From the NCBI RefSeq assembly GCF_011174675.1, contig NZ_JAANIG010000037.1, positions 1-41,174 on the forward strand: a stretch of DNA of 41,174 bases, read 5' to 3'. The notes beneath the pieces are model-generated. The model was not told the DNA's origin and made no database searches. It saw only the letters and a list, made by a program, of their open reading frames with translations. The stretch comes from Perlabentimonas gracilis (lineage in GTDB: Bacteria > Bacteroidota > Bacteroidia > Bacteroidales > Tenuifilaceae). This document shows, in pieces, positions 1 to 7,869 of the stretch. Position 1 is the first letter of the stretch, and each line of letters starts with the position of its first letter. Position numbers and translations under genes: made by a program.

Positions 1-43
1 GCAGCTTCTCTTCCTTGGTAAAACTTCGTTTTTTCATCATCAT
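1..43 (-). CDS. IS3-family transposase OrfA, N-terminal fragment
   Basis: Three consecutive ATG codons at 43-35 open a frame reading MMMKKRSFTKEEKL before the window ends. A basic start followed by FTKEEKL is typical of the helix-turn-helix OrfA of IS3-family transposases, which binds the element ends. Only 14 residues are visible, so the call depends on this short match and on the neighbouring IS-like terminus. Confidence 0.5.
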   Translation of the reverse strand, partial: MMMKKRSFTKEEKL

Positions 44-97
44 AAAAGTACAGATTTTAATCTATATCCTCGTCCGATGATTTAAGGGGCTAATACA
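1..97 (-). mobile_element. Left end of an IS3-family insertion sequence (partial)
   Basis: Read on the minus strand, the segment starts at base 97 with TGTATTAGCCCCTTAAATC, a TGTA...CCCC terminus typical of IS3/IS150-group inverted repeats, and leads into the start of a transposase OrfA about 55 bp further in. The rest of the element lies outside the window. Just after the terminus a thioredoxin-like reading frame begins abruptly, so base 97/98 looks like the insertion junction; the adjacent ACG at 98-100 could be one copy of a 3-bp target duplication. Confidence 0.6.
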
Positions 98-1237
98 ACG
101 TTGATAAAACTGTATGATCTAACCACCGAAGAGTATATAGATTCCTGCTTTACGATAAACGAGGAATTTATTTTTAGAGGTAATGTGGAATACCCTAGGA
201 CATTATGGTTATTCTGCAACAAAGATGTTGCTGCTTTGCAGGTGGAGAACGTGCCAATTAAGTTTAAATCAAAAATTAATCATTTTCAGCAAGAGGCCAT
301 TGTTAAGGGAGGTTACGAGCAAGACTTGGCTAATGAAGTTAGAAGGTTGCAACGACCATACCAAATATTGATAGACAATGCTTTTGACAGCTTGGTGAAC
401 AAGAAATATGAAGACGAATCAATGCTAGAAAAATTGGGTAACCGATATAATGAGTTATTGGACAAAAGCCATAGTTTTTATGTAAATAGTGCTATAAAAA
501 ATCCAAACTCGTTCTATAGCATTGATGCATTATTCCGAAATCGTTTGAGCATCCCTATAGACAGCCTAAAGCAAATACTTGAAAATGTAGATTCAAAATA
601 TAGAGAATCGGTGAAAGGGAAAGCGATTATGGATTATGTTTCTAATCAAAAGGTTGAGGTTGGCAAACCATTCATCGACTTTAACACAAAAACAATTGAA
701 GGTGATGATTTTCAACTATCGACCATGAAAGGGAAATATATATTTATACACTTTTGGAGCTCGGGTTGTGCCTATTGCCGGAAAGAGAATAGACTTCTAA
801 GTGAGAACTTTAATAAGTTGCCGGATAGTATAATTTTAGTAAGTTTTTCGTTAGACAAAAAAAGAGAAAATTGGGTAAGTTCTTCACTTAAAGATAGCAT
901 CTTTTGGTATAATGTCTCTGACCTAAAAGGGGACCTGAGTTCTACCAAATTGCTCTACGATGTCCAAGCACTTCCCGTATCGTTTCTAATTGACAGAAAT
1001 GGAATAGTGGTTGAGAAAATTTTGGGATATGATGAGAATTTAATTGAAATATTACTTCAACAAACTAATGAAAATAAAGACATATGCTATGAAGGGGTGC
1101 AGCCAACCTCGCTGTGCCACGTAATCGGATGTTCTTTGGTCGATGAAGAGGGCACTCCTATCGTCGAGACGAGACCGCTCCCCCAGCCTTACAGGCAAGC
1201 TGAGACCAAATTCCATAACCATCAACTCAACTGGTGA
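98..1237 (+). pseudogene. TlpA-like thioredoxin-fold protein, 5' truncated by IS
   Basis: The C-terminal half is a thioredoxin/AhpC-TSA domain of the TlpA type: a VGKPFIDF start, active site CAYC in a WSSGCAYCRKE context, and a cis-proline segment ALPVSFLID. The part before it resembles the DUF4369-type domain found in Bacteroidetes periplasmic thiol reductases. The family normally begins with a signal peptide or lipobox; here the frame begins at the IS junction and the first usable start is TTG at 101, so the export signal is lost. The last 45 or so codons read through a palindromic intergenic repeat, so the C-terminus is probably also foreign. I infer a non-functional remnant of a periplasmic disulfide reductase. 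Confidence 0.7.
1093..1190 (+). repeat. Palindromic intergenic repeat, copy A
   Basis: About 98 bp nearly identical to copy B at 1979-2077. It starts with GGGGTG and ends with a CTCCCCC/AGCC segment, so its two ends can pair. It contains GTCGAGACGAGACC near its 3' side. It is translated as the tail of the thioredoxin remnant. Together with copy B it brackets the toxin-antitoxin pair in direct orientation. Confidence 0.7.
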
Positions 1238-1282
1238 ATGCGTAGAAAAAAGATTATATTTGCAATAGACAAAAAAGATGAG

Positions 1283-1510
1283 ATGAATAAGGTAATATTA
1301 AACATACCAGAGAATATAAACTTGAAAACGTTTGATTTTTCAGTTTATGTTGCATCGAAAATGTATGAAGACGGACTGGTTTCCGCAGGACAAGCATCTG
1401 AAATGGTTGGCATATCGAAAAGAGCTTTTATAGAAATATTAGGCAAGTACGGAGTTTCCCTATTTAGCCAATCTGTAGAAGACTTAGACAAAGACATCGC
1501 AAATGCCTAA
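1283..1510 (+). CDS. UPF0175-family antitoxin-like protein
   Basis: A 75-residue protein starting at MNKVILNIP. It has the UPF0175 pattern of a short beta strand (VILNIPENI), then a helical part with SAGQASEMVGISKRAFIEILGKYGV, a ribbon/helix-turn-helix-like segment. UPF0175 proteins are commonly the antitoxin partner of DUF3368 PIN toxins, which is exactly the gene that follows. An upstream in-frame ATG at 1238 would add 15 residues, but homologues usually start at the MNKV-type methionine, so 1283 is preferred. The stop overlaps the toxin start (ATGCCTAA), indicating translational coupling. Autoregulation of the operon is inferred from the family, not seen. Confidence 0.75.
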   Translation: MNKVILNIPENINLKTFDFSVYVASKMYEDGLVSAGQASEMVGISKRAFIEILGKYGVSLFSQSVEDLDKDIANA

Positions 1511-1964
1511 TATCACAGTAATAGCGGATACAAGTTGTTTGATTGCACTTTCAAAAGTTGAAGGAATTGAACTGCTAAAAGAATTATACCAAGAAGTTTA
1601 TATCACCGAAGAAATTGCCTTTGAGTTTGGGGAGCCGCTACCCGAATGGATTATAATAGAAAGCGTTAAAAACAAGAAGTATCAACAGCTACTTGAACTA
1701 TACTTAGACTTAGGTGAAGCGTCAGCAATTGCGCTAGCCCTAGAAAAAGTTGAAGTCCTGCTAATTCTAGACGATCTAAAAGGGAGGAAAGAAGCAGAAA
1801 AATTAGGTTTTAGAATTACTGGAACTCTAGGTATTCTTTTTAAAGCAAAAAAGGAAGGGCTGATTACCGAATTGAAATCCTACATTGAAAAGTTGAACGC
1901 AGTTGGTTTCAGGTTATCCTCAAAAATAGAAGAAGAAATCTTAAGAAAAAGTAACGAAAATTAA
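1503..1964 (+). CDS. PIN-domain toxin (DUF3368 family)
   Basis: A 153-residue PIN-domain protein, normally a Mg-dependent ribonuclease acting in the cytoplasm. The acidic residues sit at D9 (IADTSCLIALS), E72 (LGEASAIALAL) and D90/D91 (LILDDLKGRKEAEKLGF), followed by the DUF3368 hallmark ITGTLGILFKAKKEG. Length and motif order are complete for the family, so the toxin looks intact. It overlaps the UPF0175 antitoxin gene by 8 bp. The pair is AT-rich compared with neighbouring genes and lies between two copies of a palindromic direct repeat, suggesting arrival as a cassette. Confidence 0.85.
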   Translation: MPNITVIADTSCLIALSKVEGIELLKELYQEVYITEEIAFEFGEPLPEWIIIESVKNKKYQQLLELYLDLGEASAIALALEKVEVLLILDDLKGRKEAEKLGFRITGTLGILFKAKKEGLITELKSYIEKLNAVGFRLSSKIEEEILRKSNEN

Positions 1965-1972
1965 AGGCCAGC

Positions 1973-2080
1973 CCACAACAAAGGGGTGTAGCCAACCTCG
2001 CTGTGCCACGTAATCGGATGTTCTTTGGTCGATGAAGAGGTCACTCCTATCGTCGAGACGAGACCCACCCCCAGCCTTCT
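1973..2080 (+). repeat. Palindromic intergenic repeat, copy B
   Basis: Second copy of the 100-bp repeat seen at 1093-1190, beginning a few bases after the PIN toxin stop with ACAACAAAGGGGTGTAGCC. The GGGGTG at the start can pair with CACCCC near the end. Differences from copy A are few and scattered. Confidence 0.7.
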
Positions 2081-2334
2081 GCAACAAAAAATGAAGATTA
2101 CCAGGAAGGACAACCTTGCTGCATATAGCCTGAGGGACAATTGAAATTCCACCGTCCTTATCAGTAATAGGAAGTAACTGAATAAAAAGTAAATTAGCAT
2201 AATGTAATATTTTGCCCAAAAAGTTATAGTTTTAATCAATTAACCTGAAACAAAAATACAGGCTTTGGCATCTTCGCTTACCCATGAGTTCTTTACAAAG
2301 GTATTGTCTCAATTGCTAATCTAAAAAAATAGTT
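2081..2334 (+). other. Intergenic region without a recognisable gene
   Basis: AT-rich segment between repeat B and the propeller lipoprotein. Only short open frames without family features are present on either strand. It presumably contains the promoter of the downstream gene, but no TAnnTTTG box stands out. Confidence 0.4.
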
Positions 2335-3615
2335 ATGACAAAAAAGACATTATGGTGCTACGCATATGCAACTGTTGGAACAGCTATAATGCTTTTTAGC
2401 AGCTGCGCAAAGAAAGATGAAATAAAAACCCCTGTACTAACCACAGCGGAGGTTACAGGTATAAAACCAACCGCTGCTGTTTCGGGTGGTAGCATTATCG
2501 ATGACGGAGGCACCACAGTAACTGCAAGGGGTGTATGCTGGAGTACAAGCCAAAACCCAACCATTGCAAACAGCAAAACTGAGGATGGTTCTGGTGTGGG
2601 TAGTTTTACAAGCAACATATCAGCATTAGAACCCGAAACAACATATTATGTTAGGGCATACGCTGAAAATGAAGTCGGCACAGCCTATGGCGAGCAGCAA
2701 ATCTTTACAACTTCGCCTCCACCATCGTGGGCGATTACCAACTTTACACAGGATAATGGGCTAATCGGCGATATTGTACAATCCATTGTTGTTGACAATA
2801 GTAATAATATCTGGGTGGGTACTAGCTTAGGGCTTTCAAAATTTGATGGTTTGTCATGGACAAGTTATGCTGAGGCTGATGGTATTCCCCTTGAAGGAAT
2901 ACAGGCACTTAGTTTTGACCCCGATGGGAATCTTTGGATTGGAACCTGGGAAAAAGGAATATTCAAGCTTGACGGACAAGCATGGACTAACTATACCGAA
3001 GACGACGGACTTTATAGCAACAGGGTTTATACCATTTATGCTGATAATAAAAGCAACATCTGGATTGGAACAAGTAAAAACCACATAACAGTATTTGACG
3101 GAACCGGGTTTGATTCCTTTGCTGTAAACCCACAAACAAACCCCGATGGAGCCATTATGGGGCACATACATGCGATATGCGCAGATCATAATGATAATAT
3201 ATGGGTAGGATCCTGTTATACCGGCTTGTCGATGTACAACAATAATATCTGGACAGACTACGTCAATAACCTAAGCTCATTTATCAATGCTATCTATTGC
3301 TCATCTGAGGGCGATGTCTGGATAGGGCATTCACCGCTGGGCGCGTTCAGGTATTCTAAAGGAAGCTGGCATAATTATCCTGAGAGTGAAGCAAAGATAC
3401 AATTTGTTTATGCTGTCGGTGAAGATGCTAATGGCAACATTTGGATTGGTGGACGTGATGGTGTTTCTGTTTTTCATGAGAATACTTGGGAGTTTATAAA
3501 CTCTGAGGATGGTTTGATAAATCCCGTTATCAATACATTGGCTGGTGATAATGAGGGAAACATATGGGTTGGGGGGCCAAATGGTTTAAGCAAAATAGTT
3601 AAGCTGGAGAATTAG
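2335..3615 (+). CDS. Lipoprotein with fibronectin-like domain and seven-bladed two-component-regulator propeller
   Basis: A 426-residue secreted lipoprotein. The N-terminus has a signal peptide with a lipobox ending FSSC (Cys24). Residues about 35-130 form a beta-sandwich typical of Bacteroidetes surface lipoproteins (VSGGSIIDDGG, ARGVCWS, PETTYYVRAYAEN). Seven repeats with the Reg_prop signature (IWVGTSLGLSKFDG, LWIGTWEKGIFKLDG and so on) follow, enough for a full seven-bladed propeller. In hybrid two-component sensors this propeller is the periplasmic input domain, but here no membrane helix, kinase or regulator follows, so this is a free-standing, membrane-anchored version. Ligand unknown. 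It appears monocistronic. Confidence 0.8.
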   Translation: MTKKTLWCYAYATVGTAIMLFSSCAKKDEIKTPVLTTAEVTGIKPTAAVSGGSIIDDGGTTVTARGVCWSTSQNPTIANSKTEDGSGVGSFTSNISALEPETTYYVRAYAENEVGTAYGEQQIFTTSPPPSWAITNFTQDNGLIGDIVQSIVVDNSNNIWVGTSLGLSKFDGLSWTSYAEADGIPLEGIQALSFDPDGNLWIGTWEKGIFKLDGQAWTNYTEDDGLYSNRVYTIYADNKSNIWIGTSKNHITVFDGTGFDSFAVNPQTNPDGAIMGHIHAICADHNDNIWVGSCYTGLSMYNNNIWTDYVNNLSSFINAIYCSSEGDVWIGHSPLGAFRYSKGSWHNYPESEAKIQFVYAVGEDANGNIWIGGRDGVSVFHENTWEFINSEDGLINPVINTLAGDNEGNIWVGGPNGLSKIVKLEN

Positions 3616-3667
3616 CTGCAAAAGTTTATCACCGAAAAGAAAGACTAAAATGATTAATTGCCATGTG

Positions 3668-3837
3668 CTAACACGGGGTGCTACCATTTTGCCCCCTCTG
3701 GTTGTCAGGTTTGGGTTGAATTGGTTGCGAGGTCGGCTCGGCTCGTAGCAAGCATACTAACGGGGCTAAAACCCAAGCCCTGCGACCCTTCACTTTCTGA
3801 AGAGTCGAGGCCATATACCCCCAGCCGCCTCCCAATT
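3668..3837 (+). repeat. Palindromic intergenic repeat, copy C (long variant)
   Basis: Begins GCTAACACGGGGTGCTACC shortly after the propeller gene and ends ATACCCCCAGCCGCC, so the GGGGT and ACCCC ends can pair. An internal 10-bp stem is formed by GGTTTGGGTT (about 3708-3717) and AACCCAAGCC (about 3770-3779). It shares end motifs, not full sequence, with copies A, B and D. The open frame through it (3658-3891) has no family features and is regarded as chance. Confidence 0.55.
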
Positions 3838-4052
3838 CTTTTAGTCTGTGGCTTTCTCAGGAATCACCACCAAAGCGGGAGTTTTTCCTAAAATTTACCG
3901 GGCAGAGCATACCAAAGCCTGTCTACCAACAGGTAGAGCAGGTGACCCCGAAGATATAAATTCGACTGAGGCATATGGCATCAGCCCAAAAGGGAGTTGT
4001 AAAATGAGCCATTCAAACAATGCTAGGCTGTTGGCTCTGCCTAATCTGCCTA
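3838..4052 (+). other. Gene-free spacer
   Basis: No convincing coding sequence. It contains a small near-palindrome, CCTGTCTACCAACAGGTAG at about 3920, of a kind common in Bacteroidetes intergenic DNA, and ends where the duplicated gene remnant begins. Confidence 0.35.
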
Positions 4053-4147
4053 ATTGTGTATTGATAGAAAGTCTATGGTCGATTAGAAATACTATAGCCA
4101 ATAGAAATAGAATACCCAAAGACCCAAAAAACTACATCCCCAGCTAG
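4053..4147 (+). pseudogene. 3' remnant of a paralogue of the downstream membrane protein gene
   Basis: Encodes only the last 30 residues (CVLIESLWSIRN...NYIPS, stop at 4145-4147) of a protein almost identical to the C-terminus of the membrane protein at 4454-5089. Nothing upstream continues the frame in a membrane-protein-like way. This is the residue of a deleted upstream copy, or a partial tandem duplication. Confidence 0.7.
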
Positions 4148-4251
4148 GTTAAGTTCCCTGTTCAGCTAAAATTATCCAAACAGGTTGGCCCTGCAATTCA
4201 AGACCAAGCCCCTCAGGATGATATCCATTTTATCACTCCTTTGGGGTATTT
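4053..4251 (+). repeat. 199-bp direct repeat, copy 1 (gene 3' end plus promoter element)
   Basis: Matches 4995-5193 at a constant offset of 942 bp with only three differences that I can count. The repeat covers the last 30 codons of a membrane protein gene, its stop, an imperfect hairpin (CCTGTT...AACAGG) and the 19-bp promoter element. The match ends just after GGGGTATTT, so the following -7 box region is not duplicated. Confidence 0.85.
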
Positions 4252-4279
4252 TATTTTACTGCGCTATGCAATATATTGC
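4232..4279 (+). promoter_or_regulatory. Shared-element promoter 1
   Basis: Element ATCACTCCTTTGGGGTATT at 4232-4250. The TATATTGC at 4272-4279 lies 28 nt downstream of the GGGTA start and is a degenerate form of the Bacteroidetes -7 box TAnnTTTG. It would drive the membrane protein gene at 4454 with a leader of about 170 nt. The weaker -7 box makes this the least certain of the five copies. Confidence 0.5.
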
Positions 4280-4453
4280 AGGATGTTAAATGGAGTTTTT
4301 TCCAACCACTCCATTGTCCGAAAACCTATGAGAAGACATACACCTGATGGGTTAGTAATATTTGTTCAGATTAATGCAAACCATATGATAGTGAGATTTT
4401 AATACTCACCTTTTTTTAAGATATGTAGAAGAACATTCAAAAAATAAAAAGCT

Positions 4454-5089
4454 ATGAATCCTTTCTCATCCTTAACAATATGGATAGTGTTGGCAACAAT
4501 CATCCCAGGGTTAATAACGGTTGCCTGTATATTTATCATTATAAATTGGGTATTTCCCCTTTATTCAATTGTTTACTCACAATTTAATAATTGGTGTGGA
4601 TTTTCTATCATTGTTGCAGTTATGGTAGTAACTCAGACTTTAGGGATGTTGCTTGGTAGAATATTAAATAAAACGTATCCAAAAAAAACTGTAGGGTTTA
4701 AGATAGCAAATTCAACAGTAGAAGAGGTAGAAATAGATACAAAGGATGTTTTCAGAAGTTTGTATTGTGTGATTTCAAACTTTAAGGAGGAAGATGATAA
4801 GCATGGTCATATCCAAAGGATTATTGGGCAATATTTTTTAACCCTAAATAGTTTGGTCTCCTATCTTCTAGGTTTTTTTATTGTGATAGGACTATTATTT
4901 ACACCAAAAGGGATATATACAATTAGGGTTATTATTTTTTTAAGCGGGATGATTTCGTTGGGTGTTTTGACATATATTACTTTGAGAATACGATATTGTG
5001 TATTGATAGAAAGTCTATGGTCGATTAGAAATATTATAGCCGATAGAAATAGAAAACCCAAAGACCCAAAAAACTACATCCCCAGCTAG
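4454..5089 (+). CDS. Membrane protein of unknown function
   Basis: A 211-residue protein with four likely membrane segments: two near the N-terminus (about residues 8-32 and 48-70) and two near the C-terminus (about 130-155 and 160-178). They are separated by a hydrophilic stretch of about 60 residues and followed by a basic tail ending PKDPKNYIPS. I do not recognise a family. The gene has its own promoter carrying the 19-bp shared element, and a remnant of a second copy lies just upstream, so it has been duplicated at least once. It is AT-rich. Its place at the head of the region with shared promoters suggests it belongs with the genes that follow. Confidence 0.65.
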   Translation: MNPFSSLTIWIVLATIIPGLITVACIFIIINWVFPLYSIVYSQFNNWCGFSIIVAVMVVTQTLGMLLGRILNKTYPKKTVGFKIANSTVEEVEIDTKDVFRSLYCVISNFKEEDDKHGHIQRIIGQYFLTLNSLVSYLLGFFIVIGLLFTPKGIYTIRVIIFLSGMISLGVLTYITLRIRYCVLIESLWSIRNIIADRNRKPKDPKNYIPS

Positions 5090-5193
5090 GTTAAGTTCCC
5101 TGTTCAGCTAAAATTATCCAAACAGGTTGGCCCTGCAATTCAAGACCAAGCCCCTCAGGATGATATCCATTTTATCACTCCTTTGGGGTATTT
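4995..5193 (+). repeat. 199-bp direct repeat, copy 2
   Basis: Second copy of the repeat at 4053-4251. It covers the 3' end of the intact membrane protein gene and the promoter element in front of the next gene. Confidence 0.85.
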
Positions 5194-5221
5194 CTTTTCG
5201 CTTATTGGTGATGTAAATTTG
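5174..5221 (+). promoter_or_regulatory. Shared-element promoter 2
   Basis: Element ATCACTCCTTTGGGGTATT at 5174-5192 and an exact -7 box TAAATTTG at 5214-5221, 28 nt after the GGGTA start. The start codon of the next gene is 94 nt beyond the box. Confidence 0.65.
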
Positions 5222-5314
5222 CCTTAGCATGTCGAGTCCCTATCAATGGTATTACTAGTTGATTAAACAATCGATATTGCAAGTATTGTAATTACTAATC
5301 AAAATTGGAATATT

Positions 5315-5821
5315 ATGGATAGTATAGAAGCTATCAGCAACCTTGAGTTTTGGGTGAAAATTGCTAGCCTTGGTGCCGCTGGGGTAAGCACCATATTTGT
5401 TGGCATTATTGGCGTGTATATTATTCGTATTCCCAATGATGTTTCAGCCCTAAAAGCTTCGTTGGTAAAGTTCTTCATGGGGATATGTGCTTTTATGGTG
5501 ATTGTTTGTGGCCTGTCAAGCTGGGCAAATGCGTATTATACTAACGACAGGGTGGTTGAGTCCAACGAACGATTTGTAAAGCTGGGTGAAGCATACCAAG
5601 CGGAGGTAAGTAGAGTTCAACATGAAAAGCGAGAGCTAGACAATAACCTAAGGAATATGAGCACAATGCTAAGGGCATCATCAGCAACGCCTCAGCAGGT
5701 TAATGCCATTAGGGACAGTGTGCTTAAGGCAAGTAGCCAGGTTACTAACCTACAAATGCGCCCCTTAGAGGATATTCATGAGGAGATTAAAACCGCAACA
5801 AGCAGGAAACGTCGAGAGTAA
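5315..5821 (+). CDS. Membrane protein with two helices and a cytoplasmic or periplasmic coiled coil
   Basis: A 168-residue protein without a cleavable signal peptide. Two hydrophobic segments at about residues 12-37 and 47-70 form a hairpin in the membrane. Residues 75-130 are heptad-rich and strongly charged (VESNERFVKLGEAYQ, VQHEKRELDNNL), predicting a coiled coil. The tail ends in basic residues SRKRRE. I do not recognise a family; a scaffold or sensor role would be conjecture. It sits behind shared-element promoter 2 and is followed by promoter 3, so it is probably monocistronic. Confidence 0.65.
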   Translation: MDSIEAISNLEFWVKIASLGAAGVSTIFVGIIGVYIIRIPNDVSALKASLVKFFMGICAFMVIVCGLSSWANAYYTNDRVVESNERFVKLGEAYQAEVSRVQHEKRELDNNLRNMSTMLRASSATPQQVNAIRDSVLKASSQVTNLQMRPLEDIHEEIKTATSRKRRE

Positions 5822-5955
5822 TTGTGAATCATTAAATGTATCTACTCCTGCTGCAGTAGCAATTTTTGTGGAGAGCAGTATTCATCGTACCGCAGATGTT
5901 ATTCTTGCTGGGGAATATTTTTTAACTGCCACAATATCAGACGTTAATCGTTTTT

Positions 5956-6004
5956 GTAACTCTTTTGGGGTATTGACTTTTCACTAAAATGCTAAATAAC
6001 TTTG
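5956..6004 (+). promoter_or_regulatory. Shared-element promoter 3
   Basis: Element GTAACTCTTTTGGGGTATT at 5956-5974 and an exact -7 box TAACTTTG at 5997-6004, 29 nt after the GGGTA start. The first gene of the three-gene operon starts 95 nt beyond the box. Confidence 0.65.
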
Positions 6005-6098
6005 ATACTTCAGAAACTGATTTTCCTTTCATACAACAAGGCGGAATCCGAAAAGCCATATTATTAAGAAGAGTAGGAACAACTTTAATCTTATCATT

Positions 6099-6944
6099 AT
6101 GACCTTAACTTCTAATTGTGATGCAATAGGAATATTTCCGGAAGATGCATTCAATAAAATTATCGATCAGGTTATGTATCAAATGCCAGCTACATTTAAT
6201 TATGCTACCGAGCATTTGATAAAACAAAAGTTGTTTTGCAGCAGTATCTACGCAGATCCCGTTTTAGAACAAATGGGTAAAACTATCGTGACACAAATTG
6301 ACCAAATTCCAGTTTTTGGTACTGATTCAGGTTATGATTTTTGTCTACAGGTAAAAGATTTGAAATTAGATCTTCATCCAAGCAACACAATGGTTCTGCC
6401 CCCTGAGTTAGGAGGTCTTGCTGTCCAGCAATTTGCACTTTCAATCAAAATTTGTGCTGGCCTAGCTTGCGGAAGCCCCTCTCATATTATTTATAACCCT
6501 AAGGTAGTATCCTCTAATGTTGCTAAAGCATCAACTGCTAATACTATAGACTTAAAAAACCTCACAAAAAAGAAAATTTCCGAAGTTTTTAATATGGATA
6601 AAGGAATTGTTTTCAATCCCATGTTCGTCAGTAATTTAAATTGCTTTTGTTTGGAGGTGTTTGCTAAGCTTACAGTAGTAAACGACTCTAATGTATTAAG
6701 CTTAAAACTTATCGGGTTGGAAATAAAAGAGATTGAGCCGGTGGCATTAGAAAACATTATTGAGTGCTATGTTAAAAAGTTACTTCAGGAAACGGTATTC
6801 CCGAAAATGAAGATTGCCATGAGCAAATTGGTTTTTGGGTTAGACTCTTATGCCACAGTCATGCCTATGCCCACAAGCTCGGCAATACCGTTTAACCCGA
6901 GTGTTACAAACAATAATTTAACGGTTTACCTAAAAGTACAATAA
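6099..6944 (+). CDS. Signal-less beta-rich protein, possibly TULIP-like (lipid-binding) fold
   Basis: A 281-residue protein with no signal peptide and no membrane helix. It alternates amphipathic helices near the N-terminus (AFNKIIDQVMYQMPATF) with long alternating-hydrophobicity strands, and ends in a strand-rich segment with repeated prolines (TVMPMPTSSAIPF) and NNLTVYLKV. This helix-plus-long-strand layout, shared with the next gene, reminds me of TULIP/BPI-type tubular lipid-binding domains. That is inference from pattern only, with no diagnostic motif. It is first in a tight operon (2 bp to the next gene) behind shared-element promoter 3, and more AT-rich than the operon at 8842. Function unknown. 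Confidence 0.6.
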   Translation: MTLTSNCDAIGIFPEDAFNKIIDQVMYQMPATFNYATEHLIKQKLFCSSIYADPVLEQMGKTIVTQIDQIPVFGTDSGYDFCLQVKDLKLDLHPSNTMVLPPELGGLAVQQFALSIKICAGLACGSPSHIIYNPKVVSSNVAKASTANTIDLKNLTKKKISEVFNMDKGIVFNPMFVSNLNCFCLEVFAKLTVVNDSNVLSLKLIGLEIKEIEPVALENIIECYVKKLLQETVFPKMKIAMSKLVFGLDSYATVMPMPTSSAIPFNPSVTNNNLTVYLKVQ

Positions 6945-6946
6945 TT

Positions 6947-7846
6947 ATGGCTACAATACAATTAGCTGTTTCAGAAAACAGCATGAATCAAGTTTTAAGA
7001 AACCTAATTGATAACTTCCATTTAACCAAATCCGGAAGTTCATCAGGATATTTCAGAGCTTCTTACAATGTGGGAATCGGCCTTACAGGAGGGAGTATTG
7101 ATTTTAAAAACAATCCGGACGAGATTGTTTTAAAAGAAATTGATGTGAATTGGAATCCACTAAATGTGACCCTGGAAGTAGATATTCCTAAAGTGTGTGT
7201 AGGAGGATTCTGTATCATTCCTAATCCTTTTGGCGGTTGTTTGCTAAGGGCACCAAGAATTTGCTTGTTCTCATCAAATCCGGATATACGCATTCCTTTA
7301 AATCTAGATGGATTAATTACTTCAGAGATTTCTGGAGGATTTAATGTAGACATTAGATATAGGGATGACCCAGTTAATAATACAATGAATCCTTACCAGG
7401 CCTATGCGGCAAATAATCTGGATAAGTGGCAAGTATATTTAAGTTCAAGATGGTTGAATTTAGATATTATTGATATCTCAGATACGGTAGGAAACTTATT
7501 GGATCGGATTGTGGACAACTTCATTAATGGCGTTTTTGGTGGATTACCTGGCTGGGCAAAAGATATTTTGAGCTGGCTCCTTAATGGAATCAACGATATT
7601 ATTAGAGGAATTTTGGATATTGGAGATGATATTAAGGAATGGCTTTCGGATCTGTTGGGTGTAAGTTTTGGATTGTTTGATTTTATTGTGCAGCAAGTAG
7701 GAAACTATATTGCAAACAATCATCCACTTTACGAAATCTCAAATCCTTATCCTATTGTTCCTGGAGCAGATCCAGTACTACTTCCAATTAGTGCTATAAG
7801 GACTGACGTTACGAATGATGAATTCGTAATCAATGTGAGTATATAA
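6947..7846 (+). CDS. Signal-less beta-rich protein with cysteine pairs, possibly TULIP-like
   Basis: A 299-residue protein with no export signal. An N-terminal amphipathic helix (SMNQVLRNLIDNF) precedes long strands (VLKEIDVNWNPLNVTLEVDIP). A cysteine-containing segment follows (KVCVGGFCIIPNPFGGC and APRICLF), which could bind metal or form disulfides. A central tryptophan/glycine-rich amphipathic region (about residues 185-245) could insert into membranes. The C-terminus again ends in strands. I read it as a divergent paralogue or partner of the preceding protein; lipid binding or pore formation is a guess. It lies 2 bp after the previous gene and 23 bp before the next. Confidence 0.6.
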   Translation: MATIQLAVSENSMNQVLRNLIDNFHLTKSGSSSGYFRASYNVGIGLTGGSIDFKNNPDEIVLKEIDVNWNPLNVTLEVDIPKVCVGGFCIIPNPFGGCLLRAPRICLFSSNPDIRIPLNLDGLITSEISGGFNVDIRYRDDPVNNTMNPYQAYAANNLDKWQVYLSSRWLNLDIIDISDTVGNLLDRIVDNFINGVFGGLPGWAKDILSWLLNGINDIIRGILDIGDDIKEWLSDLLGVSFGLFDFIVQQVGNYIANNHPLYEISNPYPIVPGADPVLLPISAIRTDVTNDEFVINVSI

Positions 7847-7869
7847 CTTAACGTTTAAAAAGCAATATT

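Noticed and set aside
1941-2239. Two 92-codon minus-strand frames after the PIN toxin
   Set aside because: They are antisense to repeat B and have no recognisable motif; the protein-like hydrophobic start of one is probably due to AT-rich sequence.
3658-4147. Overlapping open frames between the propeller gene and the membrane protein gene
   Set aside because: They run through palindromic repeat C and the duplicated 3' remnant; apart from the last 30 codons there is no protein-like pattern.
5778-5987. 69-codon frame overlapping the end of the coiled-coil membrane protein gene
   Set aside because: It starts inside a well-supported gene, covers promoter element 3, and shows no family or signal features.
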